A stretch of 55,117 nt of DNA. Origin: Acidobacteria bacterium 13_2_20CM_2_57_6. GTDB taxonomy: Bacteria > Acidobacteriota > Terriglobia > Acidiferrales > UBA7541. Below are positions 8,743-17,340 of the stretch, one piece after another. The stretch spans positions 1 through 55,117 of the forward strand of contig MNEA01000046.1 in the NCBI GenBank assembly GCA_001917435.1. The letters are read 5' to 3'. A model generated the notes under the pieces. That model had not been told where the DNA came from and did not search any database. It saw only the letters and a list, made by a program, of their open reading frames with translations. A program made the position numbers and the translations under genes. Position 1 is the first letter of the stretch; every line of letters begins with the position of its first letter.

Positions 8743-9204
8743 TTAGGCAGGCTTGCGGTTGCGGACTTCTTCGAGCAGGTCAGAAAGTATCTTCAGGCGC
8801 GCTGCTGACATGTGCAGGAACTGGCGTTTATGAAGATCGCGAACCGGCTGGTCAAGAGTTTTTAGAAGGCTGAGTCCTTGCGGTGTGATGCGAGTCTTCA
8901 CGACGCGGCGGTCGTCGGTCTGGCGTGCCCGGATGATCAGGCCACGCTTTTCCATGCGGTCAAGAAGGCGCGTCATGTCCGGGTCGTGAGAAATCATGCG
9001 GTCCCCGATGCCCCGGCAAGGCAAGCCTTTGGGCTCGGCGCCGCGGAGAATGCGAAGAACATTGTATTGTGCGCCGGTAAGCCCGGCGGCCTTCACGAGC
9101 TGTTCCGCCTCCTGGGCCAGGGCGTCGGCGGATTGCAAGAGAGCGATGAAGACGCGGTTCTCCAGGGAGATGGGCGGCCTGGAGGGTCTGGCGTGCGAAT
9201 GCAT
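8743..9204 (-). CDS. MarR-family transcriptional regulator
   Basis: A 153-residue winged-helix repressor. The recognition region reads LTGAQYNVLRILRGAEPKGLPCRGIGDRM, followed by the wing with RLLDRMEKRGLIIRARQTDDRRVVKTRITPQG (DRR being the family's wing motif). MarR proteins bind palindromes as dimers and are released by phenolic, oxidising or other small ligands. The frame is open further upstream, but ATG 9204 is the sensible start because a promoter sits directly before it (9212-9240). Spacing suggests a leaderless or nearly leaderless message. It heads marR-yceI. Confidence 0.93.
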   Translation of the reverse strand: MHSHARPSRPPISLENRVFIALLQSADALAQEAEQLVKAAGLTGAQYNVLRILRGAEPKGLPCRGIGDRMISHDPDMTRLLDRMEKRGLIIRARQTDDRRVVKTRITPQGLSLLKTLDQPVRDLHKRQFLHMSAARLKILSDLLEEVRNRKPA

Positions 9205-9211
9205 GCCCCTG

Positions 9212-9240
9212 AGGATAGTTGTTATAACGAATATTGTCAA
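9212..9240 (-). promoter_or_regulatory. marR promoter with embedded palindrome, probable autoregulatory operator
   Basis: On the minus strand TTGACA (9240-9235) and TATCCT (9217-9212) are 17 bp apart. The spacer contains the 8-bp palindrome GTTATAAC (9221-9228) within a wider AT-rich imperfect dyad, the kind of site a MarR dimer binds. The predicted transcript start falls about at the ATG of 9204. Confidence 0.5.
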
Positions 9241-9271
9241 GAGGAAAAGATTGATGCGGGTGACCTGAGAG

Positions 9272-10021
9272 TTAGGGTTTCCGCAGGGGCCGAAGATGAA
9301 TCTCACTGAGGAAGCTTCGCGGGTTTTGCGTAACGATGGCTTCCACGGCGTGGGCAACGTCTTCCGGAGACAAGGCTTTCGAGGTGTCCTTTGCGCCGCG
9401 CGTGGAGAATTCTGTGGCGACGCTTCCCGGGCAAATCACGCTGACGCGAACGCCCTGCTCACGGAGGTCTTCCGCCATGCAGCCGGAGAGCCCGACGACT
9501 CCCCATTTGGACGCACAATAAATTCCGCCGCCAGCAAAGGTGTTCTTTCCGGCCAGGGAGCTGATGTTGACGATGTCGCCCGAGCCACGGCGAATCATGG
9601 AAGGCGCCACGGCGCGAGAAACGAGAAAGACGCTTTTGAGATTGGTGTCCAGCACGCGATCCCAGTCAGCCTCAGTTTTCTCGTGGGCGGGGCCGAAGAG
9701 GCCGATGCCGGCGTTGTTGACGAGGATGGTGATCTGCCCCAGCTTCATTTCCGTTTTCACGACTAGATCAGTCACGTCCGCGGATTTGGTGACATCGGCT
9801 GTTTGGAAATGAACGGGCACTCCGATTTTTGCGACACTTTGCGCGGATTCCTCAAGTGTGGCGAAGTCGCGGCCGCAGATCGAGATGGAAGCGCCCAGCG
9901 AGGCCAGACGGTGAGCAATAGCCCTGCCGATGCCGCGGCTCCCGCCGGTAACGAGCGCCACACCTCCCGATAAGGGATTCTTTTTCCCTGCATCTCGATT
10001 TAGTTTGCCAATTCGAACCAT
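9272..10021 (-). CDS. short-chain dehydrogenase/reductase
   Basis: A 249-residue SDR of the classical type. It has the cofactor-binding TGGSRGIG, the NNAG motif, the catalytic serine region IVNISSLAG and the YCASK (YxxxK) active site. It reduces or oxidises an unknown carbonyl/alcohol with NAD(P)(H). The ATG at 10021 is chosen because GAGGAA lies 9 nt upstream; an upstream ATG at 10066 lacks this. It ends 67 bp before marR and runs in the same direction, so it may belong to the same redox cluster, although marR has its own promoter. Confidence 0.92.
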   Translation of the reverse strand: MVRIGKLNRDAGKKNPLSGGVALVTGGSRGIGRAIAHRLASLGASISICGRDFATLEESAQSVAKIGVPVHFQTADVTKSADVTDLVVKTEMKLGQITILVNNAGIGLFGPAHEKTEADWDRVLDTNLKSVFLVSRAVAPSMIRRGSGDIVNISSLAGKNTFAGGGIYCASKWGVVGLSGCMAEDLREQGVRVSVICPGSVATEFSTRGAKDTSKALSPEDVAHAVEAIVTQNPRSFLSEIHLRPLRKP

Positions 10022-10316
10022 GAGAATTCTTCCTCGTACGGGCCACTCTTTCTGTGCGACACTCATCCTATCATCAGAGTTTTCCGCAGTACTTGGGAGC
10101 CCCTGGTGGCCTTGAGGGAAATAGGAAACGCCGCCTTCTTGTATAAGAAATATCCTCAAGTCACCAAGTCAACGAAAGGGAACGTCTTGCAGATGTGGTG
10201 CGGATTTCCCTATAATCCGAAGGTTTTCCGAAACAATGCGATTCCCGGCAGAAGCATTCCGGGGTGCACCGGAAGCAGAAAACTCAGGCTTGGAGTTTGA
10301 GCGAGGAGAAATGCGA

Positions 10317-11696
10317 ATGAACGCAACACGAAGACTCACGGGACTCGCGATAGTGGCTGCGCTTGGCCTGATTCTTGGGAACGAGCTGAGAGCTTTCGCA
10401 CAAGCGCCGGCAGCTGGTCAGGACGCCGCGGCCAAAGGGCCCAAGTACACGCAGGCGGAGTACAATGCTGAGCAAGCCTGCGCCGCAGAGAAAGTTCCCG
10501 CGGCAGTGATCAAGTGCGCGGACGATTTCGTATCGAAGTATCCGAATTCCGATCTCCTCGTCTACATTTATCCGCTCTACTACCAGGCCTACAGCGGGCA
10601 AAAGAATTACCAGAAGATGATGGAAATCGCCGACAAGCTGGCTGCCCTCGGGGACAAGATAGACGCGCTCACTCGATTCAATGCGTATTTTTCACATGCT
10701 ACGGCGTACTATGCCATGGTCTCTGATCCCGCAGTGGGCCCTAACGCTTCCAAGGATGCCGCTCTCGCCAAGGGGGCTCAGGAAGCGGCAGCTGCCGCAT
10801 TGAAGACCTTCGAAGAAGTGAAGAAGCCGGATAACGTGACGGACGACGCCTGGGCGAAGCAGAAGACGGTCTCTCAACTCACCCTCAATGGCATCGCGGC
10901 CCAAGCCGCCATGAATGCCAAAGATTGTTCCGGGGCGGTGACATACTACAAGGCAGCGCTGGCCCTGAATCCCGACGATCTTACTTTCAACTACCGCCTG
11001 GGACAGGCTTACCTGTGCATGAACCCGCCGCAGCAGATGGACGCGTTCTGGTCGATCGCGCGGGCGGTTACGGCCAAGGGTGCAACCCAGGCACAGTCGG
11101 CGAAGGTGAAGGACTACCTGCGAAAGCTCATCGTGAACTATCAGGGCGGAACGGTGTGCGACAGCCTGACCGATGCGGAGCTGAATGAACTGTTGCAGCT
11201 CGCCGGAACTTCGGCAGAGCGCCCAAGCAGCTACTCGCTGCCGGCCGCCGCAGACCTTGCTGCCGCGCAAAAGGACATGACGATTGCCTCCGTGGTCGCG
11301 GACCTGAAGGTGGGCGGCGACAAGGGCAAACTCACGTGGCTGGCAGCATGCGGCCTGGAATTTCCCGAAGTGCCCGGCAAAGTGATCGAAGTCGTGAAGG
11401 GTTCTGACTCGATCGTTCTGAAGATCGCCTTCGTCACGAGTGATGCGGAGTTCGAGGCCGCCACGACGCCCAACATGGACGTGAAGGTTGCCGGTCAGCC
11501 GGAAGCGGCGCGCGTGGAAAAAGATAGCGCCGTCCACTTTACCGGCACGTTGACTTCTTATGATCCTGATCCAGCATTTTTCCTGCATTGGGACAAGGCA
11601 AAAGTAAAGGAAGAAGACATTCCTAAGGAGAAGGGCGCGCCGAAGAGGCCGGTACGGAAACCGGCAGCAAGAAAGCCGGCTGCGAAACCAAGCTAG
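10317..11696 (+). CDS. secreted TPR-like protein with basic alanine/proline tail
   Basis: The protein (459 aa) starts with a signal peptide (MNATRRL, hydrophobic stretch, cleavage near AFAQ at about residue 29). Residues about 50-290 are helical repeats resembling TPRs, including DCSGAVTYYKAALALNPDD and LGQAYLCM. The C-terminal part (about 330-440) is a separate beta-rich region of unknown type, and the last 20 residues are Lys/Pro/Ala-rich (RKPAARKPAAK). I do not recognise a specific family. The ATG at 10317 is favoured because GGAG lies 8 nt before it; the ATG at 10311 is only 2 nt from that site. It ends in a strong terminator. Confidence 0.85.
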   Translation: MNATRRLTGLAIVAALGLILGNELRAFAQAPAAGQDAAAKGPKYTQAEYNAEQACAAEKVPAAVIKCADDFVSKYPNSDLLVYIYPLYYQAYSGQKNYQKMMEIADKLAALGDKIDALTRFNAYFSHATAYYAMVSDPAVGPNASKDAALAKGAQEAAAAALKTFEEVKKPDNVTDDAWAKQKTVSQLTLNGIAAQAAMNAKDCSGAVTYYKAALALNPDDLTFNYRLGQAYLCMNPPQQMDAFWSIARAVTAKGATQAQSAKVKDYLRKLIVNYQGGTVCDSLTDAELNELLQLAGTSAERPSSYSLPAAADLAAAQKDMTIASVVADLKVGGDKGKLTWLAACGLEFPEVPGKVIEVVKGSDSIVLKIAFVTSDAEFEAATTPNMDVKVAGQPEAARVEKDSAVHFTGTLTSYDPDPAFFLHWDKAKVKEEDIPKEKGAPKRPVRKPAARKPAAKPS

Positions 11697-11723
11697 TCCG
11701 CATCCTACCTAGGTGTATTTAGG

Positions 11724-11756
11724 AAAACGACTCCCTGGAGGACAGGGAGCCGTTTT
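11724..11756. terminator. bidirectional rho-independent terminator
   Basis: AAAACG and CTCCCTG pair with CAGGGAG and CGTTTT around a 5-nt loop, one mismatched A/C in between. A T-rich tail follows on both strands. It lies between the converging genes ending at 11696 and 11796 and would serve both. Confidence 0.75.
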
Positions 11757-11795
11757 CATTAGGAACCCTCGTTTCAGGAAGAAGACGGAAATTAG

Positions 11796-12023
11796 TCAAC
11801 GGGCACGCCGGCGGTGGCCGTTGGAATCGAGCTTATATTCATCGATTTTGCGGCTCAACGTATTGCGGTGAATGCCTAGGATTTCGGCCGCGCGGGACTG
11901 ATTGCCGTCGGCGCGGTCCAGAACGCGCTTGATAAAGCGTTTTTCGAACTCCCCGACCGCCTCGTCAAATAGGATCCCGCGCTCCACCATCTGACTGACA
12001 AGCCCTTCCAATTGGTCTTTCAC
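11796..12023 (-). CDS. small Fis-type helix-turn-helix protein
   Basis: A 75-residue protein whose C-terminal half is a Fis-family helix-turn-helix: ANQSRAAEILGIHRNTL-like, here NQSRAAEILGIHRNTLSRKI. This is the DNA-binding module found at the end of NtrC-type activators and in Fis itself. The N-terminal 35 residues (EFEKRFIKRVLDRADG) also fit Fis-like helices, so the protein may be a free-standing nucleoid or regulatory factor. It starts with GTG. It lies 45 bp downstream of purC on the same strand. Confidence 0.85.
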   Translation of the reverse strand: MKDQLEGLVSQMVERGILFDEAVGEFEKRFIKRVLDRADGNQSRAAEILGIHRNTLSRKIDEYKLDSNGHRRRAR

Positions 12024-12068
12024 GACGGCACGCTCCGCTCAAAAACTCACGGTGTGAGGGCCCACTTA

Positions 12069-12968
12069 CTAATCCAGTTCGCGCCCAGCCAGAATGCGAT
12101 ACGCTTCCCGGTACTTGGCACGAGTGGCTTCGACGACTTCAGGAGGAAGTTCAGGGCCGGGCGGGGTTTTCGGCCATTGCATTCGCTCGAGATAATCGCG
12201 AACAAACTGTTTGTCAAAAGAAGCTTGGGGACCGCCGGGGCTGTAGTGCGAGGCGGGCCAGAAGCGGGAAGAATCGGGCGTGAGGGCTTCGTCGATCCAG
12301 AGTAATTCGTCGTGGAGCAAACCAAATTCGAATTTCGTGTCGGCAAGGATGATGCCGCGTGGTTCTGCATAAGCGGCAGCGCGGCGGTAGATTTCCAGGC
12401 TGATGGCGCGTACTTTCGCGGCAAGTTCCTTGCCCACGAGCGCCGCTGCCCGTTCGAAAGAGATGTTTTCGTCATGGCCGGAGGCGGCTTTTGTAGCGGG
12501 CGTAAAAATAGGCTCCGGCAGGCGGTCTGACTCGTGCAAGCCCGAAGGCAGTGGAATGCCACAAATCTTCCCTGTGACCCGATAGTCCTTCCAACCCGAC
12601 CCGGAGACGTAACCGCGCACGACGCATTCGATCGGCAGCGGCTGGGCCTTTCGTACGACCATAGAGCGGCCCGCGAGTTCGGCCTTAAATTTGTCAAAAG
12701 GTGCAGGGAAATCCGTGGCGCTGAGAACGTGATTGGGGATGACATCTTCCAGTAAACGGAACCAGAAAAGCGAAAGCTGGGTGAGGACACGGCCTTTGTC
12801 GGGAATGGGAGTCGGAAGGATGACATCGAAGGCCGAGAGCCGGTCCGTGGCGACGATCAGCAGCTTGTCACCGAGATCGTAGATGTCACGTACTTTGCCA
12901 CGCGCGGCAAGCGTCAACCCGGCGAATTGCGTTTCCCTCAAAACTTTCATGGCAGGAGCAGATGACAC
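12069..12968 (-). CDS. purC: SAICAR synthetase (phosphoribosylaminoimidazole-succinocarboxamide synthase)
   Basis: The 299-residue enzyme joins aspartate to CAIR in purine synthesis. Diagnostic parts are [11 protein letters not shown] near the N-terminus (nucleotide-binding loop), [30 protein letters not shown], and [10 protein letters not shown] plus [12 protein letters not shown]. Length fits the long bacterial form. The annotated GTG at 12968 has GGGGGA upstream; an internal ATG at 12950 is an alternative. It is followed by the Fis-like gene. Confidence 0.95.
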   Translation of the reverse strand: MSSAPAMKVLRETQFAGLTLAARGKVRDIYDLGDKLLIVATDRLSAFDVILPTPIPDKGRVLTQLSLFWFRLLEDVIPNHVLSATDFPAPFDKFKAELAGRSMVVRKAQPLPIECVVRGYVSGSGWKDYRVTGKICGIPLPSGLHESDRLPEPIFTPATKAASGHDENISFERAAALVGKELAAKVRAISLEIYRRAAAYAEPRGIILADTKFEFGLLHDELLWIDEALTPDSSRFWPASHYSPGGPQASFDKQFVRDYLERMQWPKTPPGPELPPEVVEATRAKYREAYRILAGRELD

Positions 12969-13146
12969 AGAAAAAGTTCCCCCGACGAAGTGTGAAGCAT
13001 TCTAGCGCAGCGCAACGCGATGTCAAAGGTACGCTGAGGAAAATTTCTGCAAAACAAAATAAGAAAAAATTATGCGGCGGGCCAGGGATGCGGCATGGAT
13101 TCCTGGAAGTGATGGAGAGGCTCGTTGGTCAAACGGTGAATGAATT

Positions 13147-16100
13147 TCACGCCGCGGAAGCGGCCCGCCGTTTAGGATCGGATGTTTCCGACTCTTCCCA
13201 ACGAACGCTGACTAACTTTGAGACTCCGGGCTCTTGCATCGTCACGCCGTAGAGCACGCTGCCCGTCTCCATGGTCTTGCGGTTGTGCGTCACGATGATG
13301 AACTGCGTCTGGCCGCTCATTTCGGCGATCAGGCGCGTGAAGCGCCCGACGTTGGCTTCATCGAGCGGCGCGTCGACTTCGTCAAGGATGCAGAACGGGC
13401 TGGGCTGGTAGCGGAAGATGGCGATCAGCAGCGCCAGCGCGGTCATGGCCTTTTCGCCGCCGGAAAGCAGTAATACATTTTGCAAGCGCTTGCCTGGGGG
13501 CGAGGCGACAATGTCGATGCCCGCGTCGCCGGAGCTGTCCGGTTCGGTCAAGCGCATCTCCGCCATGCCGCCGCCGAAAATGGTGTGGAAAGCTTCGGAG
13601 AAGCTCTTGTTGATGGCGTGGAAGGCGTGCTCAAACTTTTCCTTAGTGGCGAGGTCGAGCTCGGCGATGGCCTGTTGCGTGTCCGCAATCGACTGCAACA
13701 GATCGTCGCGCTCGCGCGTCAGGAACGTGAAGCGCTGCTCGCATTCGTTGAACTCTTCGAGAGCCATCATGTTGACCGGGCCCATGGACTCAATACGCTG
13801 TTTCATTTCACGATAGTTTGTTTCGGCAATGGCCAGCTCTTCGCCGGACATGAAAGCCGCCTCAGTGGCGATCAGGTCCTCGGGCTGTGCGTTCACTTCG
13901 CTCATGCACGTTTCGCGCAAGTGCTGACGGTCAGAGTCGTTCTTGGCGCGGTCGACTTCCGCGTGGCTGCGCTGCTCGCGGAGTTCCTGCAGCGACTGGC
14001 GTCCCATGCGCAGATGGTCTTCCGTCTGTGTAACGCGAGTGCGGGCGGCATCCCATTCCTGCTCGAGTTCCCTCTGGCGGACTTCCAGGCGCAGCTTTTC
14101 GCCACGCAGACCTTCGAGCTGGAGGGCAAGCTCTTCGCTTTGCTTGACGAGGGCGGATGTTTCGTCACCGATGGAAGACATCTGCTGACGAAGCGCGGCC
14201 TCGCGGCGTTCGAGCTCGGCGCGCTCTTCATTCAGCCGGGCAGCAAGTGCCTCGGCGGCCATGAGGCGCTCGTTCAATGCGGCGAATGCGGCGCGGCCGG
14301 CGGCAAGTTCATTTTGTTCCGTTTGGATGGACCCGCGAAGCTGCACGAGCGATTCAGCGAGACGGGCGCTCTCGGCATCGGCCTCGGCGCGGCTCAGCGC
14401 CGCGGCAGCATGCTGGTTCTTCGCGAGCTCGGCACGCTCCCGGGCGTTTTTCGCTTCCTGGCGAACACGCGCCAGTTCATTCTGACAAATGGTGAGTTCA
14501 AGGCCGAGGCGGGCCAGTTCGCTCTGCATCTGGCTGTGGCGGTGCATGGCGGAGATGGCTGCGCGTTCTGCTTCGCGCCGCTTTTCGTCGATTTCGGTGA
14601 GCGCCTGCTCCGTCGAGCGCAACTCCGCGACCGCAGTTTCGATCGCGGCTTGCTTTTCGGCCATCCGATGCTCGAGCTGCAGGACTTCCGCGTCCAGCGC
14701 GCGCAATTCGCGCTTCATGCCCAGCGGACCGACTTCGTCGGGCCGGCCGCCTGTGACCATGCGACCCTGGTAGCAGGTGCCGTCAGGCGTCACGAAGGCA
14801 AATTGCGAGTTCTCGCGCGCCAGTTTTTCTGCTGCTGACGTGCTCTCCGTCAAATACGCGGAGCGCAGCCGCGGCAGGAACTGTTTTGCAGCAGCACCGA
14901 GCGGATCTCGAAACTCCACGAGCCTATCAAGCCGTGAGATGACGCCGTCTTCGGCGCGGAAATTCACGATCGGTTCATATTCGGAAGTAAGGCGCAAGTT
15001 CTTAAGAGAATCCACAAAGAAAGTGGCTCGTCCGCCTACTTCATCGCGGAGCATGGAAACGCCGGCGCGAGCGTGGTCATAAGTCTCGACGACGACATAC
15101 TCCAACTCGTCTCGCAGGTATTGCTCGATGGCGGCTTCATGTTGCTCCTCGACTTCCGCGTAATCAGCCAGTACGCCGACGGCGCGAAACGCCTTCCCAC
15201 CGCCGCGCTCGTTAGCGGCAAAAAGTTTCTGCACCGCATCCGCCGTGTACGAGCGGTCATTTAGGATTTGGGTGAGCGTGGAATGACGCGCGCGAACGCC
15301 GGCCAAAGAATCGCGGAGCGCTCCCGCTTCTTTAGACAGAGCCTCGCCTTGCTCGCGGAATCCGGCGATCTTGGCCTGAAGCTCCGCGCCGCTCTGTTTC
15401 AGCGCATTGAGTTGCCCGTTGGCGGATTCATGATCGAAAGCGGCCCGCTCCGCGTCATCGCGCGCGCACATGGAAGTTTCCAGCAAGTCGTGCTCGTTCG
15501 CCTCGAGCTTCCGCAGCGCTTCCGTTTGATGCACGAGCGCTTCTTCGGCTTGCTTTTGTTCGCCGTGCAGGCGCAGCAGGCTTTCGCCGGCCTCCGAAGA
15601 GGAGCGGCGCAAGGCCTCAATTTTCGCTTCGGATTCGGCGATCTGCGCGACGCGGGACTCGGCGCGTTTCGCGAGTTCTTCGACGCGAGCGGTCAGAACA
15701 CCCGATTCCTCACGCAGCAATGTGACCGCTTGAATCTGCGACGTGCTCCGGGATTCCCATTCCACAGCCTGCGCAGTGGCCTGCGCCAATTCCGCATTAA
15801 CTTGGGCGTGACGCCCGGCGAGTTCCTCGGCGCGCTGCCGGTTGAAGGCGATGCGATTCTCGCTGCGGTCGGCCTCGAGGGCCGTAAGATTCAAAACATT
15901 CTGGTTCTGCCGGATCTCGGCGTCCAGTTCGTAAATCCGCTGGTTCAGCCGGTCCTGTTCGCTTTCCTGCTGTTGGATGGCAGTGGCGCGCTGCAATTCG
16001 GCGGCGTTTAGCTCTTCAAGCTGCTTGGAGACGCGTTCGGCTTCGGCGTCCAGTTCGCGCGCTTTGCCCGCCAGCATCTGGCGAACGATGCCGCGCATTT

Positions 16101-17001
16101 GGTCGCGAATTTCGGAATAGCGGCGCGCCTTGGCGGCTTGGCGCTTCAACGAGCCAAGCTGCTTTTCAACTTCCACGACGATGTCATTGACGCGGGAGAG
16201 ATTGACCTTTGAGGATTCTAGCTTGGCTTCCGCCAGGCGCTTCTTGGTCTTGAATTTGGTAACGCCGGCGGCTTCTTCGATGATGGCACGACGCTCCATG
16301 GGCTTGGTCGACAGAATCAAGCCAATGCGGCCCTGCTCAATGATGGCGTAGGAGTCTGGGCCGAGGCCGACGCCCATAAACATCTCCTGAATGTCGCGGA
16401 GCCTTCCCACCCGGCCATTGATCAAGTATTCGCTTTGGCCGGAGCGATAGAGGCGCCGGGTGACGACGACTTCGCCCGGTTTCGTGGCCAGAACCGGCTT
16501 GTCCGCCTGCTTTCTCTTACGCTTGAACCTGCCACCGGGCTCAGCCGGGGATGGGACTGAAGCGTCAGCGGCGGCTTCTTGCGTATCAGGGGTCTGCGCG
16601 GGGTCCAGCGAGAGATTTTCGGTCGTATCGGTCAAGCCGGAGATTTCGATGTTCTCGGTAACGGGAGACGCGGAATCCGTCGCCGAGTCTGACGCGGCGC
16701 TTTCCATCACGAAGCGGGCGGCTTCGGCCAGCTCGGGATCTTCCATGGTGATGGTGACTTCGGCGAGGCCGAGAGGAGGACGCTTGGTGGTGCCGTTAAA
16801 AATGCAATCGGCCATGCGTTCCGCGCGCAGTGATTTGTGGCTCTGCTCGCCAAGAACCCAGGAGATGGCATCCACGACGTTGGATTTCCCGCAGCCGTTC
16901 GGCCCGACGATGCACGTTGTACCGGACCCGCTGAACGTCACCACGGTGCGCTCGCAGAACGACTTAAAGCCAACGATTTCGACTTTTCGCAGCTTCAGCA
17001 A
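13147..17001 (-). CDS. smc: chromosome partition protein SMC
   Basis: A 1284-residue SMC ATPase. Residues 33-40 are the Walker A loop GPNGCGKS, followed by DAISWVLGEQSHKSLRA. Two long coiled coils (about 175-505 and 670-1020) flank the hinge (about 510-665). The C-terminal head carries LLSGGEKAMTALALLIAIF and the Walker B CILDEVDAPLDEANV. SMC with ScpAB organises and segregates the chromosome; ScpAB are not in the window. The start is probably the TTG at 17001, 5 nt after AAAGGGG, giving MLKLRKVEIVGFKSF; a TTG at 17022 is possible. The N-terminal head contains an unusual acidic, low-complexity insertion of roughly 70 residues before VVTRRLYRSGQSEYLING. Confidence 0.97.
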   Translation of the reverse strand: MLKLRKVEIVGFKSFCERTVVTFSGSGTTCIVGPNGCGKSNVVDAISWVLGEQSHKSLRAERMADCIFNGTTKRPPLGLAEVTITMEDPELAEAARFVMESAASDSATDSASPVTENIEISGLTDTTENLSLDPAQTPDTQEAAADASVPSPAEPGGRFKRKRKQADKPVLATKPGEVVVTRRLYRSGQSEYLINGRVGRLRDIQEMFMGVGLGPDSYAIIEQGRIGLILSTKPMERRAIIEEAAGVTKFKTKKRLAEAKLESSKVNLSRVNDIVVEVEKQLGSLKRQAAKARRYSEIRDQMRGIVRQMLAGKARELDAEAERVSKQLEELNAAELQRATAIQQQESEQDRLNQRIYELDAEIRQNQNVLNLTALEADRSENRIAFNRQRAEELAGRHAQVNAELAQATAQAVEWESRSTSQIQAVTLLREESGVLTARVEELAKRAESRVAQIAESEAKIEALRRSSSEAGESLLRLHGEQKQAEEALVHQTEALRKLEANEHDLLETSMCARDDAERAAFDHESANGQLNALKQSGAELQAKIAGFREQGEALSKEAGALRDSLAGVRARHSTLTQILNDRSYTADAVQKLFAANERGGGKAFRAVGVLADYAEVEEQHEAAIEQYLRDELEYVVVETYDHARAGVSMLRDEVGGRATFFVDSLKNLRLTSEYEPIVNFRAEDGVISRLDRLVEFRDPLGAAAKQFLPRLRSAYLTESTSAAEKLARENSQFAFVTPDGTCYQGRMVTGGRPDEVGPLGMKRELRALDAEVLQLEHRMAEKQAAIETAVAELRSTEQALTEIDEKRREAERAAISAMHRHSQMQSELARLGLELTICQNELARVRQEAKNARERAELAKNQHAAAALSRAEADAESARLAESLVQLRGSIQTEQNELAAGRAAFAALNERLMAAEALAARLNEERAELERREAALRQQMSSIGDETSALVKQSEELALQLEGLRGEKLRLEVRQRELEQEWDAARTRVTQTEDHLRMGRQSLQELREQRSHAEVDRAKNDSDRQHLRETCMSEVNAQPEDLIATEAAFMSGEELAIAETNYREMKQRIESMGPVNMMALEEFNECEQRFTFLTRERDDLLQSIADTQQAIAELDLATKEKFEHAFHAINKSFSEAFHTIFGGGMAEMRLTEPDSSGDAGIDIVASPPGKRLQNVLLLSGGEKAMTALALLIAIFRYQPSPFCILDEVDAPLDEANVGRFTRLIAEMSGQTQFIIVTHNRKTMETGSVLYGVTMQEPGVSKLVSVRWEESETSDPKRRAASAA

Positions 17002-17340
17002 GATGTCCCCTTTGTCCCTCAAATCGCGCTAAGTCAAGTTTGATGCCAACAACGGCTACTCTGTCCACCCAGGGGGCCGCGGCAATCGAACGCGAGGAGA
17101 GACGACGTTGTATTCCTCGGGGGGAGGGTCTTTCGAGCGGCAGGTCAACCTTTCTCAGGTCGCCTGTCAAAACGTTTGGCAGGTTCTCAGTCAGAGGCCC
17201 AGCCGCCTGGCGCAAGGATGGCGGTACGGGAGAAAACGGTAACACGATGTACGGTGCGTGTAAAGACTTACCCTACGAGTTGTGGCTGGTTTGCCATCAC
17301 CACAAGGGCGCGGCGGAATCCCGGATGTGTCGCAGTGTGC
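17002..17340. other. intergenic region between S9 peptidase gene and smc
   Basis: Both flanking genes point left. I see no gene, no convincing promoter pair and no strong hairpin here. The smc ribosome-binding site (AAAGGGG, 17013-17007) lies at its left end. Confidence 0.4.

Noticed and set aside
12962..13252. 96-residue plus-strand frame between purC and smc
   Set aside because: Overlaps both flanking genes at its ends, has no ribosome-binding site and no recognisable sequence.
13480..14838. 452-residue plus-strand frame
   Set aside because: Antisense to the smc coiled coil; composition is that of a shadow frame.
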